From positions 1 to 7,306 of the forward strand of contig JACOZA010000078.1 in the NCBI GenBank assembly GCA_016181565.1: a stretch of DNA of 7,306 nt, in the 5' to 3' direction. Origin of the DNA: Candidatus Sungiibacteriota bacterium. GTDB taxonomy: Bacteria > Patescibacteriota > Minisyncoccia > Sungbacterales > JACQCQ01. The notes beneath the pieces were generated by a model. It saw only the letters and a program-made list of their open reading frames with translations, had not been told where the DNA came from and searched no databases. How positions within the stretch are numbered: the first letter of the stretch is position 1; every line of letters begins with the position of its first letter. The position numbers and the translations under genes were made by a program. Below are positions 1 through 6,403 of the stretch, one piece after another.

Positions 1-1015
1 CTCGGTCAAAAAAATCGCGCCGGGGAATCCGATTGAGTTCACCTTAAAGAGCGCGATTCTGCCGGATTTCACTCTTCCCGACTTTGAGTCCATTACCAAA
101 GATGTTCTCAAATCAAAAAGGGCAGTCGCGGTTGAGGACAAAGAGATCGAAGACACTCTCCAATGGATTCGCAACTCGCGTGGCAAAGAAGTGCCTGCGG
201 AGCGGCCAGCGTCCAAGGGAGATCCGGTCGAAATCGACTTTCGGGCAACCGCTGATGGGCAAGTCCTGGAGCGCGGATCCTCCCAAAATCATCCCTTAGT
301 GATCGGTGAAGGCAAATTCGTCGCTGGCTTTGAAGATCAGCTTATCGGCATGTCACAAGGCGAGGAGAAAAGTTTCAACCTTGTCATGCCCAGTGACTAT
401 CACGAACCGACGCTGGCGGGAAAAGTCGTCGACTTCCGGGCAAAAATGAACGACGTCAAAGAACGGCAGCTTCCGGAGTTAAACGATGAATTTGCGAAAA
501 GCGTCGGGAACTTTCCATCGCTTGATGCGCTTCGTGCAAACATCCGGGATGGAATCCGGCAGGAAAAAGAGCACCGTGAACGCGAACGAATCCGCATCGC
601 CATTGCGGACGGGTTGGCGGCAAAAACCGAGGCCGCCATCCCGCAAGCTTTAATCGAATCAGAGCTTGAAAAAATGATTCTCGAACTTCGGGAGCGCATC
701 GAGGAGATGAATATGAAATTCGAGGACTACCTCACGCACTTGAAAAAGACGGAGACAGACTTAAGGAAAGAATGGGAAAGCGACGCTAAGCGGCGCGTCA
801 AAATTGCCCTAATTCTGGGCTCAATTGCCGAGGCAAAGTCAATTGTGCCATCGGAAGCCGAAGTTGAAATTGAGGCAAACCGCGTTCTGACCAAGTATCC
901 GACTCCCGAAGATGCCGCCAAAGCGCTCGACTCGAAAGCACTCCGGACCTACGCCCGAAGCGCCGCGAAGAACGAGAAAGTGTTTCAATATCTTGAAAGC
1001 CTCGGTGAAAAATGA
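1..1015 (+). CDS. tig: Trigger factor, N-terminally cut by the window edge
   Basis: Ribosome-associated chaperone and peptidyl-prolyl isomerase that receives nascent chains at the exit tunnel. The frame is open from base 2 to a TGA at 1013-1015, giving 337 visible residues; E. coli trigger factor has 432, so about the first 100, including the ribosome-docking tail, lie outside. Visible residues about 72-155 form the FKBP-like PPIase domain, with GDPVEIDF, GEGKFVAGFEDQLIGM and the following LAGKVVDFRA strand. The linker ELNDEFAKSVG and the helical C-terminal substrate-binding domain, rich in Lys, Glu and Arg, follow to the end. The GTG at 191 is only an internal codon. clpP follows 55 bp downstream, a widespread tig-clpP order. 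No terminator is seen after tig, so read-through into clpP is possible. The family call is secure; only the N-terminus is unknown. Confidence 0.95.
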   Translation, partial: SVKKIAPGNPIEFTLKSAILPDFTLPDFESITKDVLKSKRAVAVEDKEIEDTLQWIRNSRGKEVPAERPASKGDPVEIDFRATADGQVLERGSSQNHPLVIGEGKFVAGFEDQLIGMSQGEEKSFNLVMPSDYHEPTLAGKVVDFRAKMNDVKERQLPELNDEFAKSVGNFPSLDALRANIRDGIRQEKEHRERERIRIAIADGLAAKTEAAIPQALIESELEKMILELRERIEEMNMKFEDYLTHLKKTETDLRKEWESDAKRRVKIALILGSIAEAKSIVPSEAEVEIEANRVLTKYPTPEDAAKALDSKALRTYARSAAKNEKVFQYLESLGEK

Positions 1016-1021
1016 CAAATG

Positions 1022-1050
1022 TTGCCGATCGAGACATTTTAGGGTAAGAT
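1022..1050 (+). promoter_or_regulatory. Sigma70-like promoter of clpP
   Basis: A -35 box TTGCCG (1022-1027) and a -10 box TAAGAT (1045-1050) are separated by exactly 17 bp; each matches consensus at 4 of 6 positions. Initiation about 7 nt after the -10 box would leave a leader of only about 14 nt. The nearest purine-rich stretch, AAGG at 1051-1054, is too far from the ATG at 1071 to act as a normal ribosome-binding site. The promoter would allow clpP to be expressed apart from tig. It is predicted from sequence only. Confidence 0.5.
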
Positions 1051-1070
1051 AAGGTTCTGATAAAACTGGC

Positions 1071-1688
1071 ATGCAAAAACAGATTGAATCTCAATATCTG
1101 ATCCCCACCGTCATCGAGAAATCGCAGTTCGGCGAGCGGGCTTATGATATTTACTCGCGCCTATTAAAAGATAACATCATTTTTCTCGGCGGGCCGATCA
1201 GTGACATGGTGGCTAATGCCGTAATCGCGCAACTATTGTTCCTCGAGTCGCAGGATACGAAAAATGATATTAAGCTCTACATAAATTCACAGGGCGGGTC
1301 AGTATCGGCGGCCCTCGCCATCTACGACACCATGCAGTACGTGAAACCCGACGTTTCCACCATCTGTGTCGGCGTGGCGGCATCGGCCGCGGCCTTACTC
1401 TTGGCGGCGGGCGCTAAAGGCAAGCGTTTCTCGCTCCCCAACTCCGAAATCCTGATTCATCAGGTGATGGGCGGGGCCGAGGGACAAGCCACAGAAATAG
1501 AAATTGCCGCGCGCCAGATTCTGAAAATCAAGCAAAAAACCAATGAGATTCTGGCCAAGCACACGGGCCAGAAACTGGAAAAAATTGAAAAAGACACTGA
1601 CCGCGATTTCTGGATGTCCGCCGAGGAAGCTAAAGACTACGGCCTGATCGACGAAATCATAAAGCGCAAACTAGCAAACGGCAAATGA
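1071..1688 (+). CDS. clpP: ATP-dependent Clp protease proteolytic subunit ClpP
   Basis: Serine peptidase that forms the double heptameric chamber in which substrates delivered by an AAA+ unfoldase (ClpX, ClpA or ClpC) are degraded. The product has 205 residues, the usual family length. The catalytic triad is visible: Ser105 in GVAASAAALLL, His130 in ILIHQ and Asp179 in DRDFWMS. The region after the His, GGAEGQATEIEIAARQIL, is the typical handle helix. Two residues differ from the common pattern: the oxyanion loop reads NSQGGSV rather than NSPGGSV, and IHQV replaces the usual IHQP. The ATG at 1071 suits the family N-terminus but has no Shine-Dalgarno sequence. tig lies 55 bp upstream. clpX, often next, is absent: a strong terminator follows 13 bp after the stop, so the partner ATPase must be encoded elsewhere. 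Confidence 0.97.
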   Translation: MQKQIESQYLIPTVIEKSQFGERAYDIYSRLLKDNIIFLGGPISDMVANAVIAQLLFLESQDTKNDIKLYINSQGGSVSAALAIYDTMQYVKPDVSTICVGVAASAAALLLAAGAKGKRFSLPNSEILIHQVMGGAEGQATEIEIAARQILKIKQKTNEILAKHTGQKLEKIEKDTDRDFWMSAEEAKDYGLIDEIIKRKLANGK

Positions 1689-1701
1689 ACATCGTCCAAC
1701 G

Positions 1702-1740
1702 AAAACAACTCACGCGGCCCAAAGCCGCGTGAGTTGTTTT
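1702..1740. terminator. Bidirectional intrinsic terminator between clpP and gpmI
   Basis: A perfect 17-bp stem pairs 1702-1718 with 1724-1740 around the loop CCAAA. The stem starts with AAAA and ends with TTTT, so each strand has a U-tract after the GC-rich part ACGCGGC/GCCGCGT. It lies 13 bp after the clpP stop and 29 bp past the gpmI stop, and so should end both convergent transcripts. Confidence 0.93.
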
Positions 1741-1769
1741 ATGGCTGAACTGTATCCTTCGTTTTGCGC

Positions 1770-3377
1770 CTAATTTGCCGACATCTGTCCGCGCAGCAGA
1801 CGGAGAAGAGAACCCCCGGTCATTTCGGGCGGCTTTCGCAGTCCCAAGAGCTCAATGATGGTCGGAGCAACATCAGTCAGAATACCTCCGATCTCCCTTT
1901 TCCTTTGCCGGATCCCTTCGGGTGTCCGGGGGATTGATAGCCGAAAGTCTTCCCCCACAATGTAAAACGGTACGGGGTTCAATGAGTGTTCGGTTAACTT
2001 CTCGCCGGTGAGAGGATTGCGTTTTGCTTCTACATTCCCGTGGTCCCCCGTAACGATCACAACTCCGCCGTCCTTCGGCACTTCGCGCAAAAGTTCGCCG
2101 AGCGACCGATCGACTGCTTCCACGGCCTTTACCGCTGCTTCCAAATTTCCAGAATGCCCGACCATGTCAGCATTCGCGTAATTGACAAGGGTGAAGTCAT
2201 AATGCGGCAACTCCGAAACCACGCGGGCGGTAATCTCGGCAGCTTTCATTTCGGGAACGTCATCGGGGTGGGTGGCGGTGAGCGAGGGCACGAGGATCCG
2301 CTCCTCATTCTGGAACGGCTTCTCCCGCCCCCCATTGAAAAAGTACGTCACGTGCGCATACTTTTCAGTCTCGGCGATATGCAATTGCCGCATCCCCGCC
2401 TCAGAAATAATGCGCGCCAGGGGCGCGTGGATTTCAATGGGAGGAAACGCCACCAGCGTATTCATCCCGCGTTCATACTCCGTCATGGTAACGATAAGAA
2501 GATTTCGCATAAACTTTCGCGGAAACGCGTCGAAGGCCGGCTCGGCGAATGCCCGAACAATCTGGCGCATGGAGTCTTCGCGAAAGTTGGTAAAAATAAC
2601 TGCGTCTTTGTCTTCGACTACGCTCGGCATCGCCCCCGTGACGTCGGGAATAAACGCCGGCTCAATAAATTCGTCGGTGACGCCGAGGTCATACGACGCG
2701 CGCAGCTCGTCGCCGACCTGGCCCGTGATCGCTTTGCCCAGGCCTTCGGCATACAACTGGTAAGCTTTTTTCGTACGTTCCCACTGCTCATCGCGATCCA
2801 TAGCAAAGAACCGGCCAATCACCGAACCGATGGCGACATGCGGGAATTCTTTTGCCATACGCTCGCCTAAATGCGCCATGAACTTCTCGCCTTCTTTGGG
2901 GATAGCATCCTTCCCGTCAGTAACGATATGGAGATACACGCGAGGAACCTGATGGGTTTCGAGAAGCCGCAAAAGAGCGTAAAGATGCTCGATATAGGCA
3001 TGCACAGAGCCTGATGATGCAAGGCCAATGAGATGCAGCTTCGAGTTGTTGATTTTTGAGTGCTCAATCGCTTTCAAAAAAGCCTCATTGCGATAGAAAC
3101 CGCCGTCCTGGATATCATTGGTGATGCGCGGCAAGGAGTGATAGATCACCCGGCCCGCGCCCATCGTTAAGTGCCCGACCTCTGAATTACCGCGTTCTCC
3201 CCACGGTAAACCAACGGCAATTCCGGATGCCTGCAGAGTGGTAAACGGGTAATAAGTATCGAGGGTATCGAGAGTTGGCTTCTTGGCGAGCGCAACAGCG
3301 TTGGCCTTTTCTTCAAGCGAAACACCAAATCCGTCCATCACCACCAGCGCCACCGGCTTATAAGTTCTTAATTTCAT
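1770..3377 (-). CDS. gpmI: 2,3-bisphosphoglycerate-independent phosphoglycerate mutase
   Basis: Interconverts 3-phosphoglycerate and 2-phosphoglycerate in lower glycolysis; an alkaline-phosphatase-superfamily enzyme with two metal ions, usually Mn2+. The 535-residue product spans both domains. Metal and phosphotransfer residues are visible: Asp15 in VVMDGFG, the phospho-acceptor Ser65 in GNSEVGHL, Asp404 and His408 in NADMVGH, Asp445-His446 in TGDHGN and His464 in TEHS. Substrate-lid residues include His126, Arg189, Arg195, Arg266 and Lys339 (AETEKYAHVT). Two positions that are normally Arg differ: the DGRD motif is DGKD (Lys156), and the family NFRxDR pattern reads NFREDS (Ser269). The stretch after the FFNGG motif also departs from the usual SPKVATYD. 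The ATG at 3377 starts MKLRTYKPVALVV; the frame is open 17 codons further upstream, but that segment is not family-like and crosses the predicted promoter. It is convergent with clpP and divergent from rny. Confidence 0.95.
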   Translation of the reverse strand: MKLRTYKPVALVVMDGFGVSLEEKANAVALAKKPTLDTLDTYYPFTTLQASGIAVGLPWGERGNSEVGHLTMGAGRVIYHSLPRITNDIQDGGFYRNEAFLKAIEHSKINNSKLHLIGLASSGSVHAYIEHLYALLRLLETHQVPRVYLHIVTDGKDAIPKEGEKFMAHLGERMAKEFPHVAIGSVIGRFFAMDRDEQWERTKKAYQLYAEGLGKAITGQVGDELRASYDLGVTDEFIEPAFIPDVTGAMPSVVEDKDAVIFTNFREDSMRQIVRAFAEPAFDAFPRKFMRNLLIVTMTEYERGMNTLVAFPPIEIHAPLARIISEAGMRQLHIAETEKYAHVTYFFNGGREKPFQNEERILVPSLTATHPDDVPEMKAAEITARVVSELPHYDFTLVNYANADMVGHSGNLEAAVKAVEAVDRSLGELLREVPKDGGVVIVTGDHGNVEAKRNPLTGEKLTEHSLNPVPFYIVGEDFRLSIPRTPEGIRQRKREIGGILTDVAPTIIELLGLRKPPEMTGGSLLRLLRGQMSAN

Positions 3378-3384
3378 AAGCCGT

Positions 3385-3393
3385 ATTGTAACA
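3385..3393 (-). promoter_or_regulatory. Extended -10 promoter abutting the gpmI start
   Basis: Read on the minus strand, TGTTACAAT is an extended -10 element (TGn followed by TACAAT, 5 of 6 to consensus). Only 7 nt, ACGGCTT, separate it from the gpmI ATG, so transcription would begin at or within a base or two of the start codon and give a leaderless mRNA. No good -35 box is seen 17 bp further up, which is common for extended -10 promoters. Confidence 0.5.
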
Positions 3394-3486
3394 CAGGACG
3401 AAGCCCCCGCTCCCGGAATGGGCGGCATCGGGACATCCCCTACGTCTAGGCAAACACGGCTGAAAAATCAGCTTACCTCTAACCTT

Positions 3487-3515
3487 TTGACTGGCAAAGA
3501 GCGCTGTGGTATATT
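3487..3515 (+). promoter_or_regulatory. Strong sigma70-like promoter of rny
   Basis: The -35 box TTGACT (3487-3492, 5 of 6) and the -10 box TATATT (3510-3515, 5 of 6) are spaced by 17 bp. The -10 box is preceded by TGG, an added extended -10 element. Initiation is expected near 3522. A small inverted repeat, GCTGA-AAAA-TCAGC at 3459-3472, lies just upstream of the -35 box and could be an operator half, though it is short. This is one of the two best promoters in the window. Confidence 0.7.
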
Positions 3516-3551
3516 GGCGCCACGTTCGATTTATTATTTTGGGAATTTAAC

Positions 3552-3578
3552 TCAGCGAGAGGCAGCGGCCTCTGCTGA
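3552..3578 (+). other. Stem-loop in the rny leader
   Basis: TCAGC (3552-3556) pairs with GCTGA (3574-3578) and AGAGGC (3558-3563) with GCCTCT (3568-3573), leaving G3557 bulged and the tetraloop AGCG. The stem buries GAGAGG, the most Shine-Dalgarno-like string in the leader, and its last base is the A of the ATG at 3578, so it could control translation of the small ORF there. Confidence 0.55.
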
Positions 3579-3679
3579 TGACGACACTGGCAACTCGGCT
3601 CTCATCGGAACACCCATCTTACCCTCCGAAGAAAGAAACGTTTGTCAACGACGAAAGACTTCTATGCGAAACGTTGTGA
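3578..3679 (+). CDS. Possible 33-residue leader ORF upstream of rny
   Basis: The first ATG after the predicted rny transcription start opens a frame of 33 codons, beginning MTTLATRLSSEH and ending VNDERLLCETL before TGA. A purine-rich GAGAGG at 3557-3562 lies 15 nt upstream and is paired in the hairpin. I recognise no family. Codon content looks protein-like, but a frame this short can easily occur by chance. It could be a leader peptide, a decayed gene fragment, or nothing. Confidence 0.2.
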   Translation: MTTLATRLSSEHPSYPPKKETFVNDERLLCETL

Positions 3680-3789
3680 AAAGACTCCGCTAAGTCACTC
3701 CGGCCTTTTAGCGTTTCCCATCACGCTTCTTACGTTCGTCTCGCCAAAACCGCCATCAGCAGTGTGCGACTGGACTCTCGCGCAGATAT

Positions 3790-5325
3790 ATGGAATCAAT
3801 TCCACTGACACTCTCTGTTGGCGCAGTATTGCTGATTGCCGTCGGTACTGCGCTTGGCTATTTTATTCGCCAGCTCGTTGGGAAACAGCGCATCAACTCG
3901 CTTGAACTCCGCACCCAAAAACTAATCGAGGATGCAAAAGTTGAGGCCAAAGAAATTCTGGTTGAAGCCAAGACCGAAGCCGTCAAGATCTTCGAAGAAG
4001 CCAAGAAAGAAGAAAAAAACCGCGAACAGGAAATTAAGCGCCTCCAAGACCGATTGGAAAATCGGGAGAGTTTGCTTGATCGGAAAATCCTTGACATCGA
4101 GTCTCGGGAGAAGGACGCCGAAGCCCGGATCGAGAAAATTAAAGCCGTGAAAACGGAGCTTGAAGAAGCGCGAGCGAAAATCGAAAAGGAGCTCGAGCGT
4201 GTCGCTGGACTCACAAAAGAAAACGCGACCGACGAACTCATGAAAAACATCGAGAAGGATCACGAGGAAACGTTGATGCAGCGCATCAGAAAATTAGAAA
4301 CGACCGGACTCGATGAACTTGAACGCCGCGCTAAACAAATCCTCGCCACCATCATTCAGCGCGTCTCGACCCCCACCGTCTCGGAAGTCACGACGACAAC
4401 CGTCCCCATCCCCAACGACGAGATTAAAGGGAAAATCATCGGGCGTGAGGGCCGCAATATCCGGACACTGGAACGCGCGGCGGGAGTGGAAATCATTGTG
4501 GATGACACGCCGGGAGCCATCGTCATTTCGGCATTCGACCCGGTGCGGCGTCACACCGCAAAAAACGCGCTTGAAATTCTGATTGCGGACGGCCGCATTC
4601 AGCCCGCCCGCATTGAAGAAGTCGTTGAAAAAGTCCGGCAGGACATTGAGAGGCAGATCAAAGCTGCCGGCGAGGCGGCGGCCTTCGAGGTGGGAATATT
4701 TGATCTCGACCAGCGCCTGATCGCCCTCTTGGGACGGCTTAAATTCCGCACCTCGTACGGCCAAAATGTGCTAGTCCACTCAATTGAAATGGCGCATGTC
4801 GCCGGCATGCTTGCCGAGGAACTCGGGGGTGACGTGACTATCGCGAAAAAAGGAGCCTTGCTCCACGATATTGGCAAAGCGGTAGACCATGAAGTGCAAG
4901 GAACGCATGTCGAAATCGGACGGCGCATCCTCCAGAAATTCGGCGCTGATAATCGCATCGTGCAGGCCATGCAATCGCATCACGAGGAATATCCTTACGA
5001 AACGCTCGAGTCGATCTTAGTCCAAGTGGCTGACGTGATTTCCGCGGGCCGGCCGGGCGCGCGGCGCGATTCGGTAGAGAATTACCTGAAGCGCCTCCAG
5101 GATCTTGAGGCGATCGCTAATTCCTTCGCCGGAGTTGAAAAATCGTATGCCATTCAGGCCGGGCGCGAAATCCGCATCTTTGTAACCCCTGAAAAAATGA
5201 GCGACTTGGAAGCACGAGAGCTGGCGCGGACCATTGCGCATCGAGTGGAAAACGAACTTAAATATCCGGGCGAGATCAAAGTGAATGTGATCCGTGAAAC
5301 GCGCGCTATTGAGTACGCGCGGTAG
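3790..5325 (+). CDS. rny: Ribonuclease Y, membrane-anchored endoribonuclease
   Basis: Endonuclease that begins bulk mRNA decay at the inner face of the membrane and can act as a degradosome scaffold. The product has 511 residues; B. subtilis RNase Y has 520. In order: an N-terminal transmembrane helix at about residues 7-27 (LSVGAVLLIAVGTALGYFI), a long Glu/Lys-rich coiled coil to about 190, a KH RNA-binding domain with the GxxG loop in IIGREGRNIRTLE (G218-G221), and an HD hydrolase domain with His330 in LVHSIEMAH, His359-Asp360 in LLHDIGKAVDHE, and the downstream SHHEEYPYET. The C-terminal domain ends in ETRAIEYAR. The ATG at 3790 gives the expected short N-terminus before the membrane helix but has no Shine-Dalgarno sequence. 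The ymdB-like gene follows after 110 bp. All catalytic residues are present. Confidence 0.97.
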   Translation: MESIPLTLSVGAVLLIAVGTALGYFIRQLVGKQRINSLELRTQKLIEDAKVEAKEILVEAKTEAVKIFEEAKKEEKNREQEIKRLQDRLENRESLLDRKILDIESREKDAEARIEKIKAVKTELEEARAKIEKELERVAGLTKENATDELMKNIEKDHEETLMQRIRKLETTGLDELERRAKQILATIIQRVSTPTVSEVTTTTVPIPNDEIKGKIIGREGRNIRTLERAAGVEIIVDDTPGAIVISAFDPVRRHTAKNALEILIADGRIQPARIEEVVEKVRQDIERQIKAAGEAAAFEVGIFDLDQRLIALLGRLKFRTSYGQNVLVHSIEMAHVAGMLAEELGGDVTIAKKGALLHDIGKAVDHEVQGTHVEIGRRILQKFGADNRIVQAMQSHHEEYPYETLESILVQVADVISAGRPGARRDSVENYLKRLQDLEAIANSFAGVEKSYAIQAGREIRIFVTPEKMSDLEARELARTIAHRVENELKYPGEIKVNVIRETRAIEYAR

Positions 5326-5332
5326 CCATCAG

Positions 5333-5408
5333 CGAATAACTAACTCTTTACGAATAAACTAATTCGTAAATTCGGAAGAGATTCGTTATTCGTTATTCGT
5401 TATTCGTT
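5333..5408. repeat. ATTCGTT heptamer array with nested inverted repeats
   Basis: Four exact tandem copies of ATTCGTT occupy 5381-5408. Upstream, TTTACGAAT (5347-5355) pairs perfectly with ATTCGTAAA (5362-5370) around a 6-nt loop, and CGAATAAC (5333-5340) is complementary to GTTATTCG (5385-5392) inside the array. Counting both orientations, ATTCG/CGAAT occurs eight times in 76 bp. The stretch fills most of the gap between rny and the ymdB-like gene. The AT-rich hairpins lack the form of a good terminator. Confidence 0.85.
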
Positions 5409-5435
5409 GATGAAACATAGGGAACGTCTGAAACT

Positions 5436-6230
5436 ATGAAAATCCTTATCTTCGGGGATATCTTCGGCCGGCCCGGCCGGGAAGCGCTCGCCAGAGTCCT
5501 TCCGCAGTGGAAAAAACAATATTCACCGGATCTGGTTATCGCGAACGGCGAAAACTTGTCACACGGCCGGGGCATCAGTGAAACGAGCGCTGCAGAAATC
5601 CTGGGAGCGGGCGTTGGCGTCATTACCGGCGGCAATCATATTCTCGAGGGCAAAAACGCCGACGAGCTTCTTGCCAACCAAAATCTCCCCGTCGTTCGTC
5701 CCATAAACTTCATCGCGACACATCCCGGAAAGGGATGGCTGCGCGTGAACGCGGCCGGCACTGATGTTCTTATCGTTAATGCGATCGCCCAAACGCATAT
5801 GCGCGCGCACTACGATTCTCCGTATGCCGCCGTCTCCAAGCTTCTTGAAGAAAACGCTGCCAGCGAAAAAACAAAGGTTGTTATCCTCGACTGGCACGCC
5901 GAAACCACCTCCGAAAAAGTCGCGATGGGGTGGTGGCTTGACGGGAAAGCATCCTTAGTCTATGGGACACATACCCATACCCCCACCGCCGATGAGCGGA
6001 TACTCCCCCAAGGCACCGGCTTCATATCGGACATCGGCATGACTGGGCCGCATTATTCGGTGATCGGCGAAGATATTTCGCGAAGAATCGACATTCTTGT
6101 CCACCAAAAACTCGCTAAACCGGATGTTGCCGCCGCCCCGCCCTATGAGGTGAACGCTCTCCTGGCCGAGATCGACCCAAAAACCGGCAAGTGCGTCAGA
6201 ATCGAGAGACTTCGTCAAATTTTGGGATGA
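5436..6230 (+). CDS. ymdB: YmdB-type metallophosphoesterase (TIGR00282 family)
   Basis: Calcineurin-like phosphodiesterase with two metal ions. B. subtilis YmdB hydrolyses 2',3'-cyclic nucleotides and influences biofilm and motility choices. The 264-residue product has the usual length. Metal-binding residues are visible: Asp8 in FGDIFG, Glu39-Asn40 in ANGENLSHG, Asn67-His68 in GGNHI, His154 in LDWHAETTSEK, and His179 and His181 in GTHTHTPTADERILP. The conserved SDIGMTGPHYSVIG loop follows. GNHILEGK replaces the more usual GNH-Trp-Asp. The ATG at 5436 suits the family start; an AGGG about 13 nt upstream is too distant to be a good ribosome-binding site. It lies 110 bp after rny on the same strand, the arrangement of ymdA-ymdB in Bacillus, which suggests joint expression and a role near RNA turnover. 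No terminator separates the two genes clearly. Confidence 0.93.
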   Translation: MKILIFGDIFGRPGREALARVLPQWKKQYSPDLVIANGENLSHGRGISETSAAEILGAGVGVITGGNHILEGKNADELLANQNLPVVRPINFIATHPGKGWLRVNAAGTDVLIVNAIAQTHMRAHYDSPYAAVSKLLEENAASEKTKVVILDWHAETTSEKVAMGWWLDGKASLVYGTHTHTPTADERILPQGTGFISDIGMTGPHYSVIGEDISRRIDILVHQKLAKPDVAAAPPYEVNALLAEIDPKTGKCVRIERLRQILG

Positions 6231-6255
6231 GACCGCGGACACACAGATACGGCTT

Positions 6256-6326
6256 GCCGGGTAGTGAAACTTCGACATATTATTTTTGCTTGCCGTGTCA
6301 AGCCAGTCGAAGTTCTACTACCCGGC
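6256..6326. repeat. Large imperfect inverted repeat between the ymdB-like gene and HU
   Basis: The arms 6256-6276 and 6306-6326 match at 19 of 21 positions; GCCGGGTAGTG faces TACTACCCGGC and ACTTCGAC faces GTCGAAGT. Inside the 29-nt spacer, GCTTG (6288-6292) and CAAGC (6299-6303) form a second stem over a 6-nt loop. It starts 25 bp after the ymdB stop, so it may stabilise or end that transcript, but no U-tract follows the right arm. The arm ends immediately before the -35 box of HU. It may instead be a dispersed palindromic element. Confidence 0.85.
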
Positions 6327-6356
6327 TTGCATAAATTGGCTTAATTCCCCTACAAT
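6327..6356 (+). promoter_or_regulatory. Sigma70-like promoter of the HU gene
   Basis: A -35 box TTGCAT (6327-6332) and a -10 box TACAAT (6351-6356, 5 of 6) are separated by 18 bp. Initiation near 6363 gives a leader of about 145 nt. The -35 box directly abuts the right arm of the inverted repeat, so extrusion of that repeat or a protein bound to it could affect promoter use. Confidence 0.55.
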
Positions 6357-6403
6357 AGGAACGTATTGTTTTTAAAGGTCGGAGCCATCACTCGGCTTCG
6401 CTC

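Larger units (their letters stand above)
3522..3789 (+). promoter_or_regulatory. Long structured 5' leader of rny
   Basis: About 268 nt separate the predicted transcription start from the rny ATG. The leader holds a strong hairpin at 3552-3578, a possible 33-codon ORF at 3578-3679, and an imperfect direct repeat in which GAAACGTT is followed by AAAGACT or AAGACT (about 3635-3662 and 3668-3687). A CGCTAA/TTAGCG pair at 3688-3713 could form a weak stem over a 14-nt loop, without a convincing U-tract. No ribosome-binding site precedes the rny ATG. I matched it to no riboswitch or known RNA family. It may be a cis-regulatory leader or contain a small RNA; both are inferences. Confidence 0.4.

Noticed and set aside
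2040..2870. 276-codon + frame opposite gpmI
   Set aside because: It is antisense to an intact gpmI, shows no recognisable domain, and follows from the codon bias of the gene below it.
3552..3600. GAGAGGC and TGGCAAC phrases that recall a SAM-I riboswitch
   Set aside because: The order and spacing of the conserved helices do not fit, no closing stem is found, and rny is not a sulfur-metabolism gene.
3575..3608. CTGATGA followed by a possible short stem and GGAAC, resembling a hammerhead ribozyme core
   Set aside because: The second core box should read GAAA; GAAC is present instead, the supposed stem II has only three pairs, and no stem III or cleavage site can be drawn.
3418..3693. 91-codon + frame across the gpmI-rny intergenic region
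   Set aside because: It runs through the strong rny promoter, has no family-like sequence and no ribosome-binding site.
3522..3720. tRNA, tmRNA, RNase P RNA or SRP RNA in the rny leader
   Set aside because: None of the conserved sequences of these RNAs is present, and no cloverleaf with a T-loop can be drawn.
3642..3905. 87-codon + frame overlapping the start of rny
   Set aside because: Its last third is an out-of-frame reading of a well-supported rny N-terminus; it starts at TTG without a ribosome-binding site.
6256..6326. Integron attC site
   Set aside because: The arms contain AAC and GTT but lack properly placed core sites at the ends, and no integrase or cassette structure is visible.
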